NCBI RefSeq assembly: GCF_029846175.1
Contig: NZ_JARWAC010000001.1
Coordinates: 124,001-188,000, forward strand
Length of the DNA: 64,000 nucleotides
Source of the DNA: Sphaerisporangium sp. TRM90804
Lineage (GTDB): Bacteria; Actinomycetota; Actinomycetes; Streptosporangiales; Streptosporangiaceae
Direction: 5' to 3'
Shown one piece after another: positions 25,073-36,451 of the stretch; position 1 is the first letter of the stretch; each line of letters begins with the position of its first letter. Both the position numbers and the translations under genes were made by a program. Below the pieces are notes generated by a model. It saw only the letters and a program-made list of their open reading frames with translations. It was not told where the DNA came from and did no database searches.

Positions 25073-25600
25073 TCAGTGTCCAGGGATGTGCGTCATCGTG
25101 CGCAGGGTGCCGGAGATCTGCTCCTCCTCGTACCGCAGGTGGGCGAGCAGGTCGGCGGCGAGAGCCCGCAGCCCGCGGCCGAGGCGGTCGCGGTTGGCGG
25201 GGGAGTCGTCCCGGTAGAGCCCGTCGGCCGCGGCCTCGACCTCGTCGAGCTGGTCGGACACCTTCAGGTGGTCGGCCTCCAGCTGATCGACGACCGGGCC
25301 GAGCGCCGGGTTGCGCTCCCGCAGGGCCGGGAACAGCGACTTGCTCTCCAGCCGGTGGTGCAGGTGGACGAAGTTGCAGTACTGCAGGCAGTTGACGCGC
25401 AGCTGCCACAGGGGGCCGTTGGTGGCCAGCGACCGGAGCCCTTGGCGCACCTCGCTCGGCGGCAGGCCGTCGACCACCTGCTCGGCCATGGTGCTGACGG
25501 TACGCAGATCGCGTCTGATCATGTCGTGGACCCAGGTGAGCTGTGCCACCAGTGCCTCGCCCGCCGGGTTGGGAGCCCCAGAGTGTTGATACATGCGCAT
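25073..25600 (-). CDS. Hemerythrin-like (HHE) domain protein
   Basis: A 175-aa four-helix protein with the di-iron ligand pattern: WVHDMIRRDL, NFVHLHHRLESKSLFP, EADHLKV and AHLRYEEEQI. HHE proteins bind O2, NO or act in iron or redox sensing. The first gene of the hemerythrin-MarR-oxidoreductase operon. Two in-frame ATGs (25600 and 25594) lie within the palindrome ATACATGCGCATGTAT, so a repressor bound there would cover the start. No clear ribosome site precedes them (GTAAGATATATAC), which suggests a short or absent leader. Confidence 0.85.
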   Translation of the reverse strand: MRMYQHSGAPNPAGEALVAQLTWVHDMIRRDLRTVSTMAEQVVDGLPPSEVRQGLRSLATNGPLWQLRVNCLQYCNFVHLHHRLESKSLFPALRERNPALGPVVDQLEADHLKVSDQLDEVEAAADGLYRDDSPANRDRLGRGLRALAADLLAHLRYEEEQISGTLRTMTHIPGH

Positions 25601-25604
25601 GTAT
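25589..25604. promoter_or_regulatory. Palindromic operator candidate at the hemerythrin-MarR operon start
   Basis: ATACATGCGCATGTAT is a perfect 16-bp palindrome covering the hemerythrin start codons, with an AT-rich flank (GTATATATC) that is rare in this genome. The core CGCATGTA also occurs ahead of the MFS gene at 49264, next to another MarR gene. MarR binding is inferred. Confidence 0.6.
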
Positions 25605-25769
25605 ATATCTTACAACAGTGGTGAGGCGCGACGGGACACGGGGGTTCGTGGGCGCCCCCGGGACCTCGGGACACGCCTAATATCGGCACGTGGAATGCCA
25701 CCTACGGCGCCGGCCGGGCCTGTGAGGTGCGCCGGCCCGGCCGGGCCGCCGAAGCGGAGCGCGCCGGCG

Positions 25770-26417
25770 CTACGAAGCGCGCCGGTTGGCGGTCTGGGGC
25801 GGGGACTCGCCCGGCCCCGCCGTACGCTGCGGCGGCACCACGGGGGTCGGACGCACCAGGCCCAGGGCCACCACCTCGTTGGCGAGGCGGGTGCGGCGGT
25901 TGATGCCCTCCGGGATGCGGAACTTCTGGTACAGGCGCAGCAGGTGCTGCTTGACGGCGGCCTCGGTGACCACCAGGTCGTCGGCGATCTCCCGCGCCGT
26001 CGCCGGGGCGACGAACGCCTCGTCCGACAGGGCCGGGCGGCACAGGGACGTGAGGACGTCGACCTCCCGCCGGGTCAGCTCGGGCGCCGCCGCGCGGCGC
26101 AGCTCCACCTCGGGCGTGAAGTCCTCCCGGGGGATGCCGCCTACCCTGCACCTGGCGGCGCCGAAGGAGACGACGTCGCCGTCGTCGAGAACCCTCCGGG
26201 CGATCGGCCTGCCGTTCACCCGGGTGCCGTTGCGGGACAGGCCCAGATCAACGACATACAGGTACGGCCCGCGGCGGATGAACTCCGCGTGCAGTCGCGA
26301 CACGCTCGGATCAGCCAGCCTGACGTCCACGCCCCGGCCTCGGCCGATCGTGGTGATCTCGGGGCGCAACGGGACCACCTCACCGGTGTCCTCGACGCGT
26401 ATGAACGGCCCCTCCAC
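25770..26417 (-). CDS. FHA domain protein with C-terminal helix-turn-helix
   Basis: A 215-aa protein from GTG 26417 behind GGGGAGGAAC. Residues about 15-95 are an FHA phosphothreonine-binding domain with the conserved GR (TTIGRGRGVD), S-x2-H (SVSRLHAEF) and N (LSRNGTRVNG). Residues about 115-190 look like a LuxR/ECF-type HTH (LTRREVDVLTSL, ATAREIADDLVVTEAAVKQH). The tail is Pro-rich. FHA domains read Ser/Thr-kinase phosphorylation, so this is a candidate DNA-binding reader of kinase signals. It is divergent from citrate synthase by 182 bp, and a Ser/Thr kinase gene lies 3 kb away beyond icd. A link is inferred. Confidence 0.85.
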   Translation of the reverse strand: MEGPFIRVEDTGEVVPLRPEITTIGRGRGVDVRLADPSVSRLHAEFIRRGPYLYVVDLGLSRNGTRVNGRPIARRVLDDGDVVSFGAARCRVGGIPREDFTPEVELRRAAAPELTRREVDVLTSLCRPALSDEAFVAPATAREIADDLVVTEAAVKQHLLRLYQKFRIPEGINRRTRLANEVVALGLVRPTPVVPPQRTAGPGESPPQTANRRAS

Positions 26418-26599
26418 GGCAGTTCCTCCCCAGGTAGCCCGCCGTTACTTCCGCTACAGCTCCGGCTTACCCAAACGAGGGGTTGGGGAATCGCCTTTGC
26501 CGTAACGAGAATCACTGCAGAAATTGGTCTGGACCTCCGCGGCCGGTTTTACCAGCTCACAGGTAGACTTCTGACGAAGATAAGCGGAGGAAACTACAC

Positions 26600-27721
26600 A
26601 TGGCGGACAACCCCACCAAAGGTCTCGCCGATGTCGTCGCCGCGTCCACAGCGCTGAGCGACATCGACGGCAAAGCCGGACGCCTCTTCTATCGTGGCTA
26701 CGACATCCATGATCTCGCCGGCCGGACGAGCTTCGAAGAGACCGCCCACCTGCTCCAGCACGGCAGGCTCCCCTCACGCCGGCAGCTCGCCGACTACGGG
26801 GCCGAGCTGGTCCGCGGCCGCACGCTCGCGGCCCTGGTCGAGGCGAACATCGCCGAGATCGCGGAGAAGCAGGCCCCCATGGAGGCGCTGCGCACCCTGG
26901 TCTCCCTCGCCGGCGGCGAGGATCCCGACAAGGACTCCAACGAGGCGGACGCCAACTGCCGCAAGGCCGCGCGCCTGACCGCGCAGCAGCCCATCCTGGT
27001 CGCGCGCTACCAGGCGGCCCGCACCGGCGGCACCGCCCGCGAGCCCGACCCGTCCCTCAGCATCGCGGCGAACTTCCTGATGCAGATCACCGGTCGTGTC
27101 CCCGACCAGCACGAGGTCGACGTCTTCGACGCCTGCCTCGTCCTGCACGCCGACCACACCATGAACGCCTCGACGTTCGCGGCGCGGGTGTGCGCGGCCA
27201 CCCTGTCGGACATGCACTCGGCGATCGTGGGCGCGATCGGCACGCTGAAGGGCCCCCTGCACGGCGGCGCCAACGAGCAGGTCATGCGGACGCTGGAGAG
27301 CATCCCCTCCGACGGCGTGGCCCGTGTCGTGCGGGAGAAGCTGGCGAACGGCGAGAAGATCATGGGCTTCGGCCACCGGGTCTACAAGACCGAGGACCCC
27401 CGGGCGACCCACCTGCGCAAGATGTCGCGGGAGCTCGGCGAGGCCCGTGGCGACGACACCTACTATCGGATGTCCAAGGAGATGGAGGAGGTCGTCTTCG
27501 CGGAGAAGGGTCTGTACCCGAATGTCGACTTCTACGCCGCGACGGTCTACCACTACCTTGGCATTCCGACGGATCTGTTCACCCCGGTCTTCTCCGTGAG
27601 CAGGATGGCCGGCTGGACGGCTCACGTGATCGAGCAGCACGCCGACAACCGGCTGATCCGTCCCGACAGCGAGTACATCGGCGAACGCGACCAGAAGTGG
27701 ACACCGATTGACGAACGGTAA
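26600..27721 (+). CDS. gltA: Citrate synthase
   Basis: A 373-aa citrate (Si)-synthase/2-methylcitrate synthase family enzyme condensing oxaloacetate and acetyl-CoA. The catalytic triad is visible: His221 in GPLHGGAN, His259 in GFGHRVYK and Asp310 in YPNVDFYAA. It is the short type common in actinobacteria; synteny with icd favours the TCA-cycle enzyme over a methylcitrate synthase, though the fold alone does not exclude the latter. ATG 26600 follows a GCGGAGGAAAC ribosome site. TAGACT near 26564 could be the -10. The DUF3017 gene overlaps its end by 14 bp. Confidence 0.94.
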   Translation: MADNPTKGLADVVAASTALSDIDGKAGRLFYRGYDIHDLAGRTSFEETAHLLQHGRLPSRRQLADYGAELVRGRTLAALVEANIAEIAEKQAPMEALRTLVSLAGGEDPDKDSNEADANCRKAARLTAQQPILVARYQAARTGGTAREPDPSLSIAANFLMQITGRVPDQHEVDVFDACLVLHADHTMNASTFAARVCAATLSDMHSAIVGAIGTLKGPLHGGANEQVMRTLESIPSDGVARVVREKLANGEKIMGFGHRVYKTEDPRATHLRKMSRELGEARGDDTYYRMSKEMEEVVFAEKGLYPNVDFYAATVYHYLGIPTDLFTPVFSVSRMAGWTAHVIEQHADNRLIRPDSEYIGERDQKWTPIDER

Positions 27722-27986
27722 GGCGTGGTGGCCGTACCTGCTGGTCCTGGCGGGCGCGGCCGTCGGCCTCGGATCGATCGCGATGGGCCTGCCCGCATGG
27801 GCGGGCTCATTGATCGTTGCCGTGGCGGTGCTGGTCGGCGCCCTGCTGCGCCTGGTGACCCCGGGCCACCACGAGAGCATGCTCGCCATCCGGCGCCGGC
27901 GCACCGACGCCGTGACGTACGGGCTGCTCGGCACCGTGCTGGCCCTGGTGGCCGTCAGCCTGACCGTGCCCCGGATCTTCGGGTAG
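27708..27986 (+). CDS. DUF3017 small membrane protein
   Basis: A 92-aa protein with three hydrophobic helices (WWPYLLVLAGAAVGLGSIAM, GSLIVAVAVLVGALLRLV, YGLLGTVLALVAVSLTVP) and a basic loop with RRRRTD between the second and third. This matches the actinobacterial DUF3017 family of unknown function. It starts at TTG 27708 inside the citrate synthase gene (14-bp overlap), implying translational coupling. No closer start codon gives the family N-terminus. Confidence 0.8.
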   Translation: MTNGKAWWPYLLVLAGAAVGLGSIAMGLPAWAGSLIVAVAVLVGALLRLVTPGHHESMLAIRRRRTDAVTYGLLGTVLALVAVSLTVPRIFG

Positions 27987-28079
27987 GCGGAGGGCGTCCG
28001 GGCCGCGTCGGGTAGCCTCAACCGCCACCGACTTCGCAAAAAGGATTGTCTGCTCAGTTGTAGAAGGGGAACCCCAAGC

Positions 28080-29297
28080 ATGCCCAAAATCAAGGTAGCG
28101 GGTCCCGTCGTCGAGCTTGACGGCGACGAGATGACCCGGATCATCTGGCAGTTCATCAAGGACCAGCTGATCCTGCCCTACCTCGACGTCGACCTGAAGT
28201 ACTACGACCTCGGCATCGAGCACCGGGACGCCACCGACGACCAGGTGACGATCGACGCCGCCAACGCCATCAAGGAGCACGGCGTCGGCGTGAAGTGCGC
28301 CACCATCACCCCGGACGAGGCCCGCGTCGAGGAGTTCGGCCTCAAGAAGATGTGGCGGTCGCCGAACGGCACGATCCGCAACATCCTCGGCGGCGTGGTG
28401 TTCCGCGAGCCGATCATCATGTCGAACGTGCCGAGGCTGGTGCCCGGGTGGACCAAGCCGATCGTGATCGGCCGTCACGCCTTCGGCGACCAGTACCGCG
28501 CCACCGACCTCAAGGTGCCGGGCGAGGGCAAGCTCACCCTGACCTTCACCCCGAAGGACGGCTCCGAGCCGATCGAGCTGGACGTCTACGACTTCCCCGG
28601 CCCCGGTGTCGCCATGGCGATGTACAACGTGGACGAGTCGATCCGCGCGTTCGCCCGCGCCTCGATGCGCTACGGCCTCGACCGCGGCTTCCCGGTCTAC
28701 CTCTCGACCAAGAACACGATCCTGAAGGCCTACGACGGCCGCTTCAAGGACATCTTCGCCGAGGTGTACGAGAGCGAGTTCAAGGCCGACTTCGAGGCCG
28801 CCGGCCTGACCTACGAGCACCGGCTCATCGACGACATGGTCGCCGCCGCGCTGAAGTGGGAGGGCGGCTACGTCTGGGCCTGCAAGAACTACGACGGCGA
28901 CGTGCAGTCCGACACCGTCGCGCAGGGCTTCGGCTCGCTGGGGCTGATGACCTCGGTGCTCATGTCGCCCGACGGCCGCACGGTCGAGGCGGAGGCCGCC
29001 CACGGCACGGTGACGCGTCACTACCGCCAGCACCAGAAGGGCAACCCGACCTCCACCAACCCGATCGCCTCGATCTTCGCCTGGACGCGTGGCCTGGCCC
29101 ACCGCGGCAAGCTGGACAACCAGCCCGAGGTGACGGCGTTCGCCGAGACGCTGGAGCGGGTCTGCGTCGAGACCGTCGAGGGCGGTCAGATGACCAAGGA
29201 CCTCGCCCTGCTCGTCGGCGGCGACGCCAAGTGGCTCACCACCCAGGACTTCCTCGCCGCCCTGGACGAGAACCTGAAGAAGAAGATGGCCGTCTGA
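28080..29297 (+). CDS. icd: NADP-dependent isocitrate dehydrogenase
   Basis: A 405-aa homodimeric type II enzyme converting isocitrate to 2-oxoglutarate. It begins [20 protein letters not shown], typical of the eukaryote-like NADP-IDH subfamily. [20 protein letters not shown] binds isocitrate, [18 protein letters not shown] and [20 protein letters not shown] carry metal and catalytic residues, and [20 protein letters not shown] forms the NADP site. Length is normal. A GGGGAACC-like ribosome site precedes ATG 28080. TAGCCT near 28013 may be its -10. It follows citrate synthase and DUF3017 and precedes a kinase gene. Confidence 0.96.
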   Translation: MPKIKVAGPVVELDGDEMTRIIWQFIKDQLILPYLDVDLKYYDLGIEHRDATDDQVTIDAANAIKEHGVGVKCATITPDEARVEEFGLKKMWRSPNGTIRNILGGVVFREPIIMSNVPRLVPGWTKPIVIGRHAFGDQYRATDLKVPGEGKLTLTFTPKDGSEPIELDVYDFPGPGVAMAMYNVDESIRAFARASMRYGLDRGFPVYLSTKNTILKAYDGRFKDIFAEVYESEFKADFEAAGLTYEHRLIDDMVAAALKWEGGYVWACKNYDGDVQSDTVAQGFGSLGLMTSVLMSPDGRTVEAEAAHGTVTRHYRQHQKGNPTSTNPIASIFAWTRGLAHRGKLDNQPEVTAFAETLERVCVETVEGGQMTKDLALLVGGDAKWLTTQDFLAALDENLKKKMAV

Positions 29298-29315
29298 CCG
29301 GCGCGGACATCGTTC

Positions 29316-29349
29316 GGGCCGCCCTGCCGGGTCGATCGGCGGGCGGCCC
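29316..29349 (+). terminator. Hairpin terminator after icd
   Basis: GGGCCGCCC (29316-29324) pairs with GGGCGGCCC (29341-29349), extended by TGCC/GGC with a bulge; no T-tract. It separates icd from the kinase gene. Confidence 0.6.
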
Positions 29350-29506
29350 TGTCGCGTCACGCGGGCACGTCCGCCGCCCCGCCTGCGCCGGCCCGGGGGC
29401 CGGGCGCGCGGAACCGGAGGTCACGGCGTGGTCTCGTATCCCTGCGGGACGGCAAAGGCCCCGTAAAGTTCTACTGGTCGAGACTCACGGAATCACGGGG
29501 ACAGGG

Positions 29507-31543
<2,037 letters not shown>

Positions 31544-31666
31544 CCGGGTAAATACTTTTTTGCCCGTCACTGGGATTGGCCTTCACCGGGGGGCGCGTGT
31601 CGGGATGGGCGCGCCGCGGCGGCCCGGGCGTTCAATTGAGCTCGAACGCATGGGGGTCGCACATCA

Positions 31667-32506
31667 ATGGGTCTGTTCACGGCGGGCACGGCCGCCGGCC
31701 TGGTCACGGTCTTGGTCTTCGCCGGCGCCGCCGCGCCGGCGGTCGCGCGCACCGCGCCGCCGGGCGGGTGGGGAGGGGCCGACCTGTCGGTGAGCGTGGC
31801 CGCCTCGCCCCCGGTGGCCCAGCCGGGGCAGTGGCTGTCGTACCGCGTCGAGGTGCGCAACTCCGGGCCCGGTGACGCGGTGATGCCCGTGCTGACCGTA
31901 CGCGTGCCGGGCGAGGTCGACATCGTCGACGTGGACGTCTCCTCCTGTCACCCGGGGACGTCGCGCCGGGTGGTGGTCTGCCCGTCGGCGTCGGACATCC
32001 GGCCGGGGGACGCCGGGTTCCTCACCGTCGTGGGCGTGGTGCGCACGGCCGCGCGCGGGCCGTTGCACGCCGTCGCACGCCTGTCGTCGGAGGTGGTCGA
32101 CGACAACGAGGCCGACAACCGCGCCGAGGTGGTCACCCGGGTCGACGAGGGCGCCGACCTCGCCGTGCGGCTGTCGCGCCCGGCGGGCGGGGCCGGGCCG
32201 GGGCGGCGCCTCACGGTGCGCGCGTCGGTGCGCAACAGCGGCCCGCGGACGGTGCGGGACGGGCGCCTGGACCTCACCGCCGGGAAGGCCCGCCTCCTCA
32301 CGGCGCGCGGCGCGCGGTGCCGGGCACGCCGGGGCGCCGTGGGCTGCGCCCTGCGGCCGATCAGGCCGGGGGCGGACGGGACGCTCAGCCTCGACTTCCG
32401 CATGCCGAGCCGTGGGACGTCCGAGGTGAAGGCCGAGGTGTACTCCGTACACCTGGGTGACCGCCGCCCGGCCAACAACCGCGTGAGCCTGCGCGTCGCC
32501 CCGTGA
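31667..32506 (+). CDS. Secreted protein with two DUF11/CARDB-like repeats
   Basis: A 279-aa exported protein. MGLFTAGTAAGLVTVLVFAG then AAAPAVA is a signal peptide. Two immunoglobulin-like beta-sandwich repeats follow: ADLSVSVAASPPVAQPGQWL with VRNSGPGDAVMPVLTV, and ADLAVRLSRPAGGAGPGRRL with VRNSGPRTVRDGRLDL. They fit the DUF11/CARDB pattern of cell-surface adhesive domains. Cys pairs (SSCHP-VVCPS, ARCRA-GCALR) could form one disulfide per repeat. Start ATG 31667 has a GGGGGTCG purine stretch upstream. An AT-rich patch at 31548-31562 (TAAATACTTTTTTG) ahead of it may hold the promoter. Function unknown. Confidence 0.7.
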   Translation: MGLFTAGTAAGLVTVLVFAGAAAPAVARTAPPGGWGGADLSVSVAASPPVAQPGQWLSYRVEVRNSGPGDAVMPVLTVRVPGEVDIVDVDVSSCHPGTSRRVVVCPSASDIRPGDAGFLTVVGVVRTAARGPLHAVARLSSEVVDDNEADNRAEVVTRVDEGADLAVRLSRPAGGAGPGRRLTVRASVRNSGPRTVRDGRLDLTAGKARLLTARGARCRARRGAVGCALRPIRPGADGTLSLDFRMPSRGTSEVKAEVYSVHLGDRRPANNRVSLRVAP

Positions 32507-32574
32507 ACCCGGGCCGCGCCTGCGTTCCCGGCCGGGTTCTCACGTCCCGCCCCCCGTCCGGGTTCGCGGGAGGA

Positions 32575-32733
32575 CTACGGCGCGCTCGCGGTGCACACCG
32601 GGGGAGCGGGCTCGCGGCCCGTCGTGGTCGTGGCGAACCCCGCGCCGACCGCCCCCAGGGCGGCGGCCAGCACGATCAGGCCGCCCAGCGCCACCTTCAC
32701 CACCAAAGGTGAGAAGTTTCCAGCTTTGACCAC
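32575..32733 (-). CDS. Small single-pass membrane protein (52 aa)
   Basis: A short gene from GTG 32733 encoding MVKAGNFSPLVVKVALGGLI and continuing with LAAALGAVGAGFATTTTG to a tail PPVCTASAP. One hydrophobic helix, an N-terminal basic residue and a short outside tail with a single Cys describe it. GGTGAG lies 8 nt upstream. The alternative overlapping frame on the same strand (to 32749) is Arg/Gly-rich and not protein-like. I recall similar tiny proteins in related actinomycetes but no name. It sits downstream of galE on the same strand, 90 bp away. Confidence 0.5.
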   Translation of the reverse strand: MVKAGNFSPLVVKVALGGLIVLAAALGAVGAGFATTTTGREPAPPVCTASAP

Positions 32734-32823
32734 GGGGAGATCTCACCATAGATGACGCAGAGAGAGGGCCCTTTCGCAGAACGTGATTCCAATTCGCGTC
32801 CGGCGGCGGGCCGCGCCGGCCGG

Positions 32824-33786
32824 CTAGCGGTTCATCGCGGCCCAGGCGTCGGCGACGATGGACCGCAGGCCCGAGTGCTCGGGCTTCCAGCCGAGCTCGC
32901 GCTGGATGCGGTCGGAGGAGGCCACCAGCACCGCCGGGTCGCCGGCCCGGCGCCCGCCGACCACGGCGGGGACGGGGTGGCCGGTGACCTCCCGGCAGGT
33001 CGTGATGACCTCCTGCACCGAGAAACCGCTGCCGCTGCCGAGGTTGTAGATCGTGTGCGCGCCCGGACGGCAGGCGTCCAGCGCCAGCAGGTGGGCCCGC
33101 GCGAGGTCGCTGATGTGGATGTAGTCGCGCACGCAGGTGCCGTCGGGGGTGGGGTAGTCGGTGCCGAAGACGTTCACCGACTCCCGCAGCCCGAGCGCGA
33201 CGGCCAGCACGTTGGGGATCAGGTGGGTCTCGACGGTGTGGCGCTCGCGGTAGACGCGGCCGTCGGCGCCGGTGTGGGCGCCGGCCACGTTGAAGTAGCG
33301 CAGGCTGACCGCGCCGAGGCCGTGCAGGCCGGCGTAGGCGGTGAGCGCGGTGTCGACGGCGAGCTTGGAGGCCCCGTACGGGTTGGTCGGCCGGGTGGGG
33401 TCGGTCTCCACGATCGGCGTGCTCTCGGGCTCGCCGTAGGTGGCGGCGGTGGAGGAGAACACGATGCGGCCCACGCCCGCCGAGCGCATGGCGTCCAGGA
33501 GCGCGAGGGTGCCGCCGAGGTTGCTCGCCCAGTAGAGGCCGGGCTTCTCGACCGACTCGCCGACCAGCGACTTGGCGGCGAAGTGCAGCACGCCGTCGAA
33601 GCCCTGCTCCAGGACGCCCGCCGCCTCGGTGATCGAGCCCTTGACGAACGCGGCCTCCGGGGGGACGGCGTCGGCGTGACCGGTGGAGAGATCGTCGAGG
33701 ACGGTGACATCGTGGCCGGAGTCGACGAGCTGTGCCGCGACGGCGCTTCCGACGTAACCGGCTCCTCCGGTCACCAGCAGCTTCAC
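32824..33786 (-). CDS. galE: UDP-glucose 4-epimerase
   Basis: A 320-aa extended short-chain dehydrogenase interconverting UDP-glucose and UDP-galactose for the Leloir pathway and cell-surface glycans. It has the NAD loop [10 protein letters not shown] (TGxxGxxG), the [13 protein letters not shown] segment, catalytic SSTAATYG and YGASK (Tyr-x3-Lys), LRYFNVAGA, and the GalE-typical [17 protein letters not shown]. The start is GTG 33786 with GGAAAGG about 10 nt upstream. It is divergent from the CNNM/CorC-type gene. TTCGAAGTTGTTCG-like sequences in the gap could be regulatory. Confidence 0.94.
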   Translation of the reverse strand: MKLLVTGGAGYVGSAVAAQLVDSGHDVTVLDDLSTGHADAVPPEAAFVKGSITEAAGVLEQGFDGVLHFAAKSLVGESVEKPGLYWASNLGGTLALLDAMRSAGVGRIVFSSTAATYGEPESTPIVETDPTRPTNPYGASKLAVDTALTAYAGLHGLGAVSLRYFNVAGAHTGADGRVYRERHTVETHLIPNVLAVALGLRESVNVFGTDYPTPDGTCVRDYIHISDLARAHLLALDACRPGAHTIYNLGSGSGFSVQEVITTCREVTGHPVPAVVGGRRAGDPAVLVASSDRIQRELGWKPEHSGLRSIVADAWAAMNR

Positions 33787-33939
33787 GTTTCTCGCACCTT
33801 TCCGTTCGGTTGTGTTTGATCCTGTTCGAAGTTGTTCGTCCGCTGCCCAGCTTACGCGCCTCTGAGTGAACCGGTGGTGGGCACCAGCCGGTACCCTGTC
33901 AGATCATCCTGTGACCTCACGCGAACGGACATCACCGAC

Positions 33940-35283
33940 GTGCCCAACGTCGCCGCGAACATCGCCCTGGTCCTCGTCTTCGTCCTGATCGGCGGCTTCT
34001 TCGCCGCCGCCGAGATGGCCATGGTCTCCCTGCGCGAGAGCCAGGTGCGCCGGCTGGCCGAGCAGGGCCGGCGCGGTGCGTACGTGGCCCTGCTCGCCCG
34101 CGACCCCAACCGGTTCCTGTCGGCCGTCCAGATCGGCGTGACGGTGGCCACCGCGCTGTCGGCCGCGGTCGGCGCCGACACCCTCGCCCGCCAGCTCGAA
34201 CCCGTCCTCGCGGGCACGGTGCCCGCGAGCCTCAGCCGGCCGCTCTCGCTGGTGCTCGTGACCCTCGCGATCTCCTACGTCACCCTCGTGCTCGGCGAGC
34301 TGGTGCCCAAACGGCTCGCCCGGCAGCGCGCCGAAGGGCTGTCGCTGATGGTGGCGCCGTTCCTCGACTGGGTGGCCCGCCTGTCGCGGCCGCTGATCTG
34401 GGTGCTGTCCAAGTCGACCGACGGGGTGGTCCGCCTGCTGGGCGGCGACCCCGACGCCGACCGCGCCGCGATGACCACCGAGGAACTGCGCGACATGGTG
34501 GTGGGCCACGAGGACCTGACCCAGGACGAGCGCGACCTGATCAACGAGGTGTTCCAGGCCGGCAAGCGCCACCTGCGGGAGGTCATGCTGCCGCGCACCG
34601 AGGTGGAGTTCATGGCCATGGACACCCCGCTGGCCGAGGCCGCCGTGCTGGCGGCGGCGATGCCGCACTCGCGCTTCCCGGTATACCGCGACGGCTACGA
34701 CGACATCGTGGGCTTCGTCCACGTCCGCGACCTGCTCGACCCGGTGCTCATCGGGCGCATCGAGCCGATCAGCGAGCTGGTGCCCATCAGGCCCGTCAAG
34801 CTGCTGCCCGCGACCAAACGCGTGATCGCCACGCTGACCGAGATGCGCGACGACGGCCAGCACCTGGCCATCGTCGTCGACGAGTACGGCGGCACCGCCG
34901 GCATCGTCACCATGGAGGACCTGGTCGAGCAGCTCACCGGCGACATCCGCGACGAGTACGACACCGACGGGCAGTCGGTGCGACGCGTCGCCGGGGTCGT
35001 GGAGATCGAGGGGCTGGTCAACCTCGACGCCTTCGCGTCCGAGACGGGCATCCAGCTCGACGAGGGCCCCTACGAGACGCTCGGCGGCTACGTCATGGCC
35101 GCGCTGGGCCACCTTCCCGAGGTCGGCGAGCGGGTGCAGCGGCCGGGGTACACGCTGGTGGTCACCGAGATGGACGGCCGCAGGGTCGCCCGGGTGCGGG
35201 TGATCAGGACGGCGCGCGCCGAGCCGTCGGCCGACCCCGCCGCCGAACCCCCGGCGAAGTCGCCGACGACCCCCGAGTCCTGA
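33940..35283 (+). CDS. Hemolysin-family CNNM/CorC transporter-like protein
   Basis: A protein of about 447 aa. The N-terminal CNNM (DUF21) membrane domain starts [20 protein letters not shown] and includes [20 protein letters not shown] and [18 protein letters not shown] cytosolic CBS pair follows ([34 protein letters not shown]), then a CorC_HlyC C-terminal domain ([27 protein letters not shown]). The family is linked to Mg2+/Co2+ efflux or resistance; hemolysin is a historical label. GTG 33940 gives the family N-terminus; the ribosome site is weak (CGGAC). It is followed by trpS after 14 bp. Confidence 0.88.
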   Translation: MPNVAANIALVLVFVLIGGFFAAAEMAMVSLRESQVRRLAEQGRRGAYVALLARDPNRFLSAVQIGVTVATALSAAVGADTLARQLEPVLAGTVPASLSRPLSLVLVTLAISYVTLVLGELVPKRLARQRAEGLSLMVAPFLDWVARLSRPLIWVLSKSTDGVVRLLGGDPDADRAAMTTEELRDMVVGHEDLTQDERDLINEVFQAGKRHLREVMLPRTEVEFMAMDTPLAEAAVLAAAMPHSRFPVYRDGYDDIVGFVHVRDLLDPVLIGRIEPISELVPIRPVKLLPATKRVIATLTEMRDDGQHLAIVVDEYGGTAGIVTMEDLVEQLTGDIRDEYDTDGQSVRRVAGVVEIEGLVNLDAFASETGIQLDEGPYETLGGYVMAALGHLPEVGERVQRPGYTLVVTEMDGRRVARVRVIRTARAEPSADPAAEPPAKSPTTPES

Positions 35284-35297
35284 CAGAATCGGGAGCT

Positions 35298-36323
35298 ATG
35301 GCCCGACCCCGTGTTCTCTCCGGCATCCAGCCGACCGCCGACTCCTTCCACCTCGGCAACTTCCTGGGCGCCGTACGCCAGTGGATCGGCATGCAGGAGA
35401 CGCACGACGCGTTCTACTTCATCGCCGACCTGCACGCGATCACCGTGCATCCGGCGCCCGCCGAGCTGCGCCGCCGCACCCGCGTCTCGGCCGCCCAGCT
35501 CTTCGCGGCCGGCCTCGACCCCGAGCGCAGCACGCTGTTCGTGCAGAGCCAGATCCGCGAGCACAGCGAGCTGGCCTGGGTGCTGATCTGCAACACCGGC
35601 ATGGGCGAGGCCGCGCGCATGACCCAGTTCAAGGACAAGTCGGCGAAGTTCGGCGAGAGCTCGGCCGGGGTGGGGCTGTTCACCTACCCGATCCTCCAGG
35701 CCGCCGACATCCTGATGTACCAGGCCGACCAGGTGCCGGTGGGCGCCGACCAGAAGCAGCACCTGGAGCTCACCCGCGACCTCGCCCAGCGCTTCAACAG
35801 CCGGTACGGCCCGACCTTCACCGTCCCGTCGCCGTACATCCCCAAGGAGGTCGAGAAGATCGCCGACCTCCAGGACCCGCTGGCGAAGATGTCGAAGTCC
35901 TCCTCCAGCCCGCAGGGCATCCTGGAGGTGCTGGAGGAGCCGCGCGTGCTCACCAAGAAGATCATGCGCGCGGTCACCGACACCGGCACCGAGGTCGTGG
36001 CCGATCCCGAGAACAAGCCGGGCGTCACGAACCTGCTGCGCATCCAGTCGGCGCTGAGCGGCACGCCCGTCGCCGAGCTGGAGGCCCGTTACGTCGGCCA
36101 GGGCTACGGCGCCCTGAAGAAGGACGTCGCCGAGGTCGTCGTGGACGCCTTCGCGCCCATCCGCGAGCGCACCGAGAAGCTGCTGTCCGACGAGGCCGAG
36201 CTCGACCGCCTGCTCGCGGTCGGGGCGCGCCGCGCGGCGGCCGTGGCCCGCGAGACCATGGAGGCCGTCCGCGACCGCGTCGGCTTCCTGCCCGTGCCAA
36301 GCCGCCCCGAGAGCGACGTCTGA
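35298..36323 (+). CDS. trpS: Tryptophan-tRNA ligase
   Basis: A 341-aa class I aminoacyl-tRNA synthetase charging tRNA-Trp. It begins [20 protein letters not shown], with the HIGH-equivalent HLGN at 18-21 and KMSKS at 197-201. [20 protein letters not shown] and [17 protein letters not shown] are Trp/ATP site segments of TrpRS. ATG 35298 lies behind GGGAG and only 14 bp from the preceding stop, so it may be co-transcribed with the CNNM gene. Nothing unusual in length or motifs. Confidence 0.96.
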   Translation: MARPRVLSGIQPTADSFHLGNFLGAVRQWIGMQETHDAFYFIADLHAITVHPAPAELRRRTRVSAAQLFAAGLDPERSTLFVQSQIREHSELAWVLICNTGMGEAARMTQFKDKSAKFGESSAGVGLFTYPILQAADILMYQADQVPVGADQKQHLELTRDLAQRFNSRYGPTFTVPSPYIPKEVEKIADLQDPLAKMSKSSSSPQGILEVLEEPRVLTKKIMRAVTDTGTEVVADPENKPGVTNLLRIQSALSGTPVAELEARYVGQGYGALKKDVAEVVVDAFAPIRERTEKLLSDEAELDRLLAVGARRAAAVARETMEAVRDRVGFLPVPSRPESDV

Positions 36324-36451
36324 CCCACCCCCCGGCGGCCCGCGAGGGCGCGGCCGGCTCCGTGCTCCTCAGCGCCCGCCCCGGCCCGCGCCGTGACCGT
36401 TCGGTGCCCGGGGTGGTCGCATGCTTCCTACCTGGCGGGTAGGTGGGCAGC

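Noticed and set aside
32540-32749. 69-aa minus-strand frame starting MVRSPRGQSW
   Set aside because: It has an Arg/Gly-rich noise composition, while the overlapping 52-aa frame on the same strand has a clear membrane helix.
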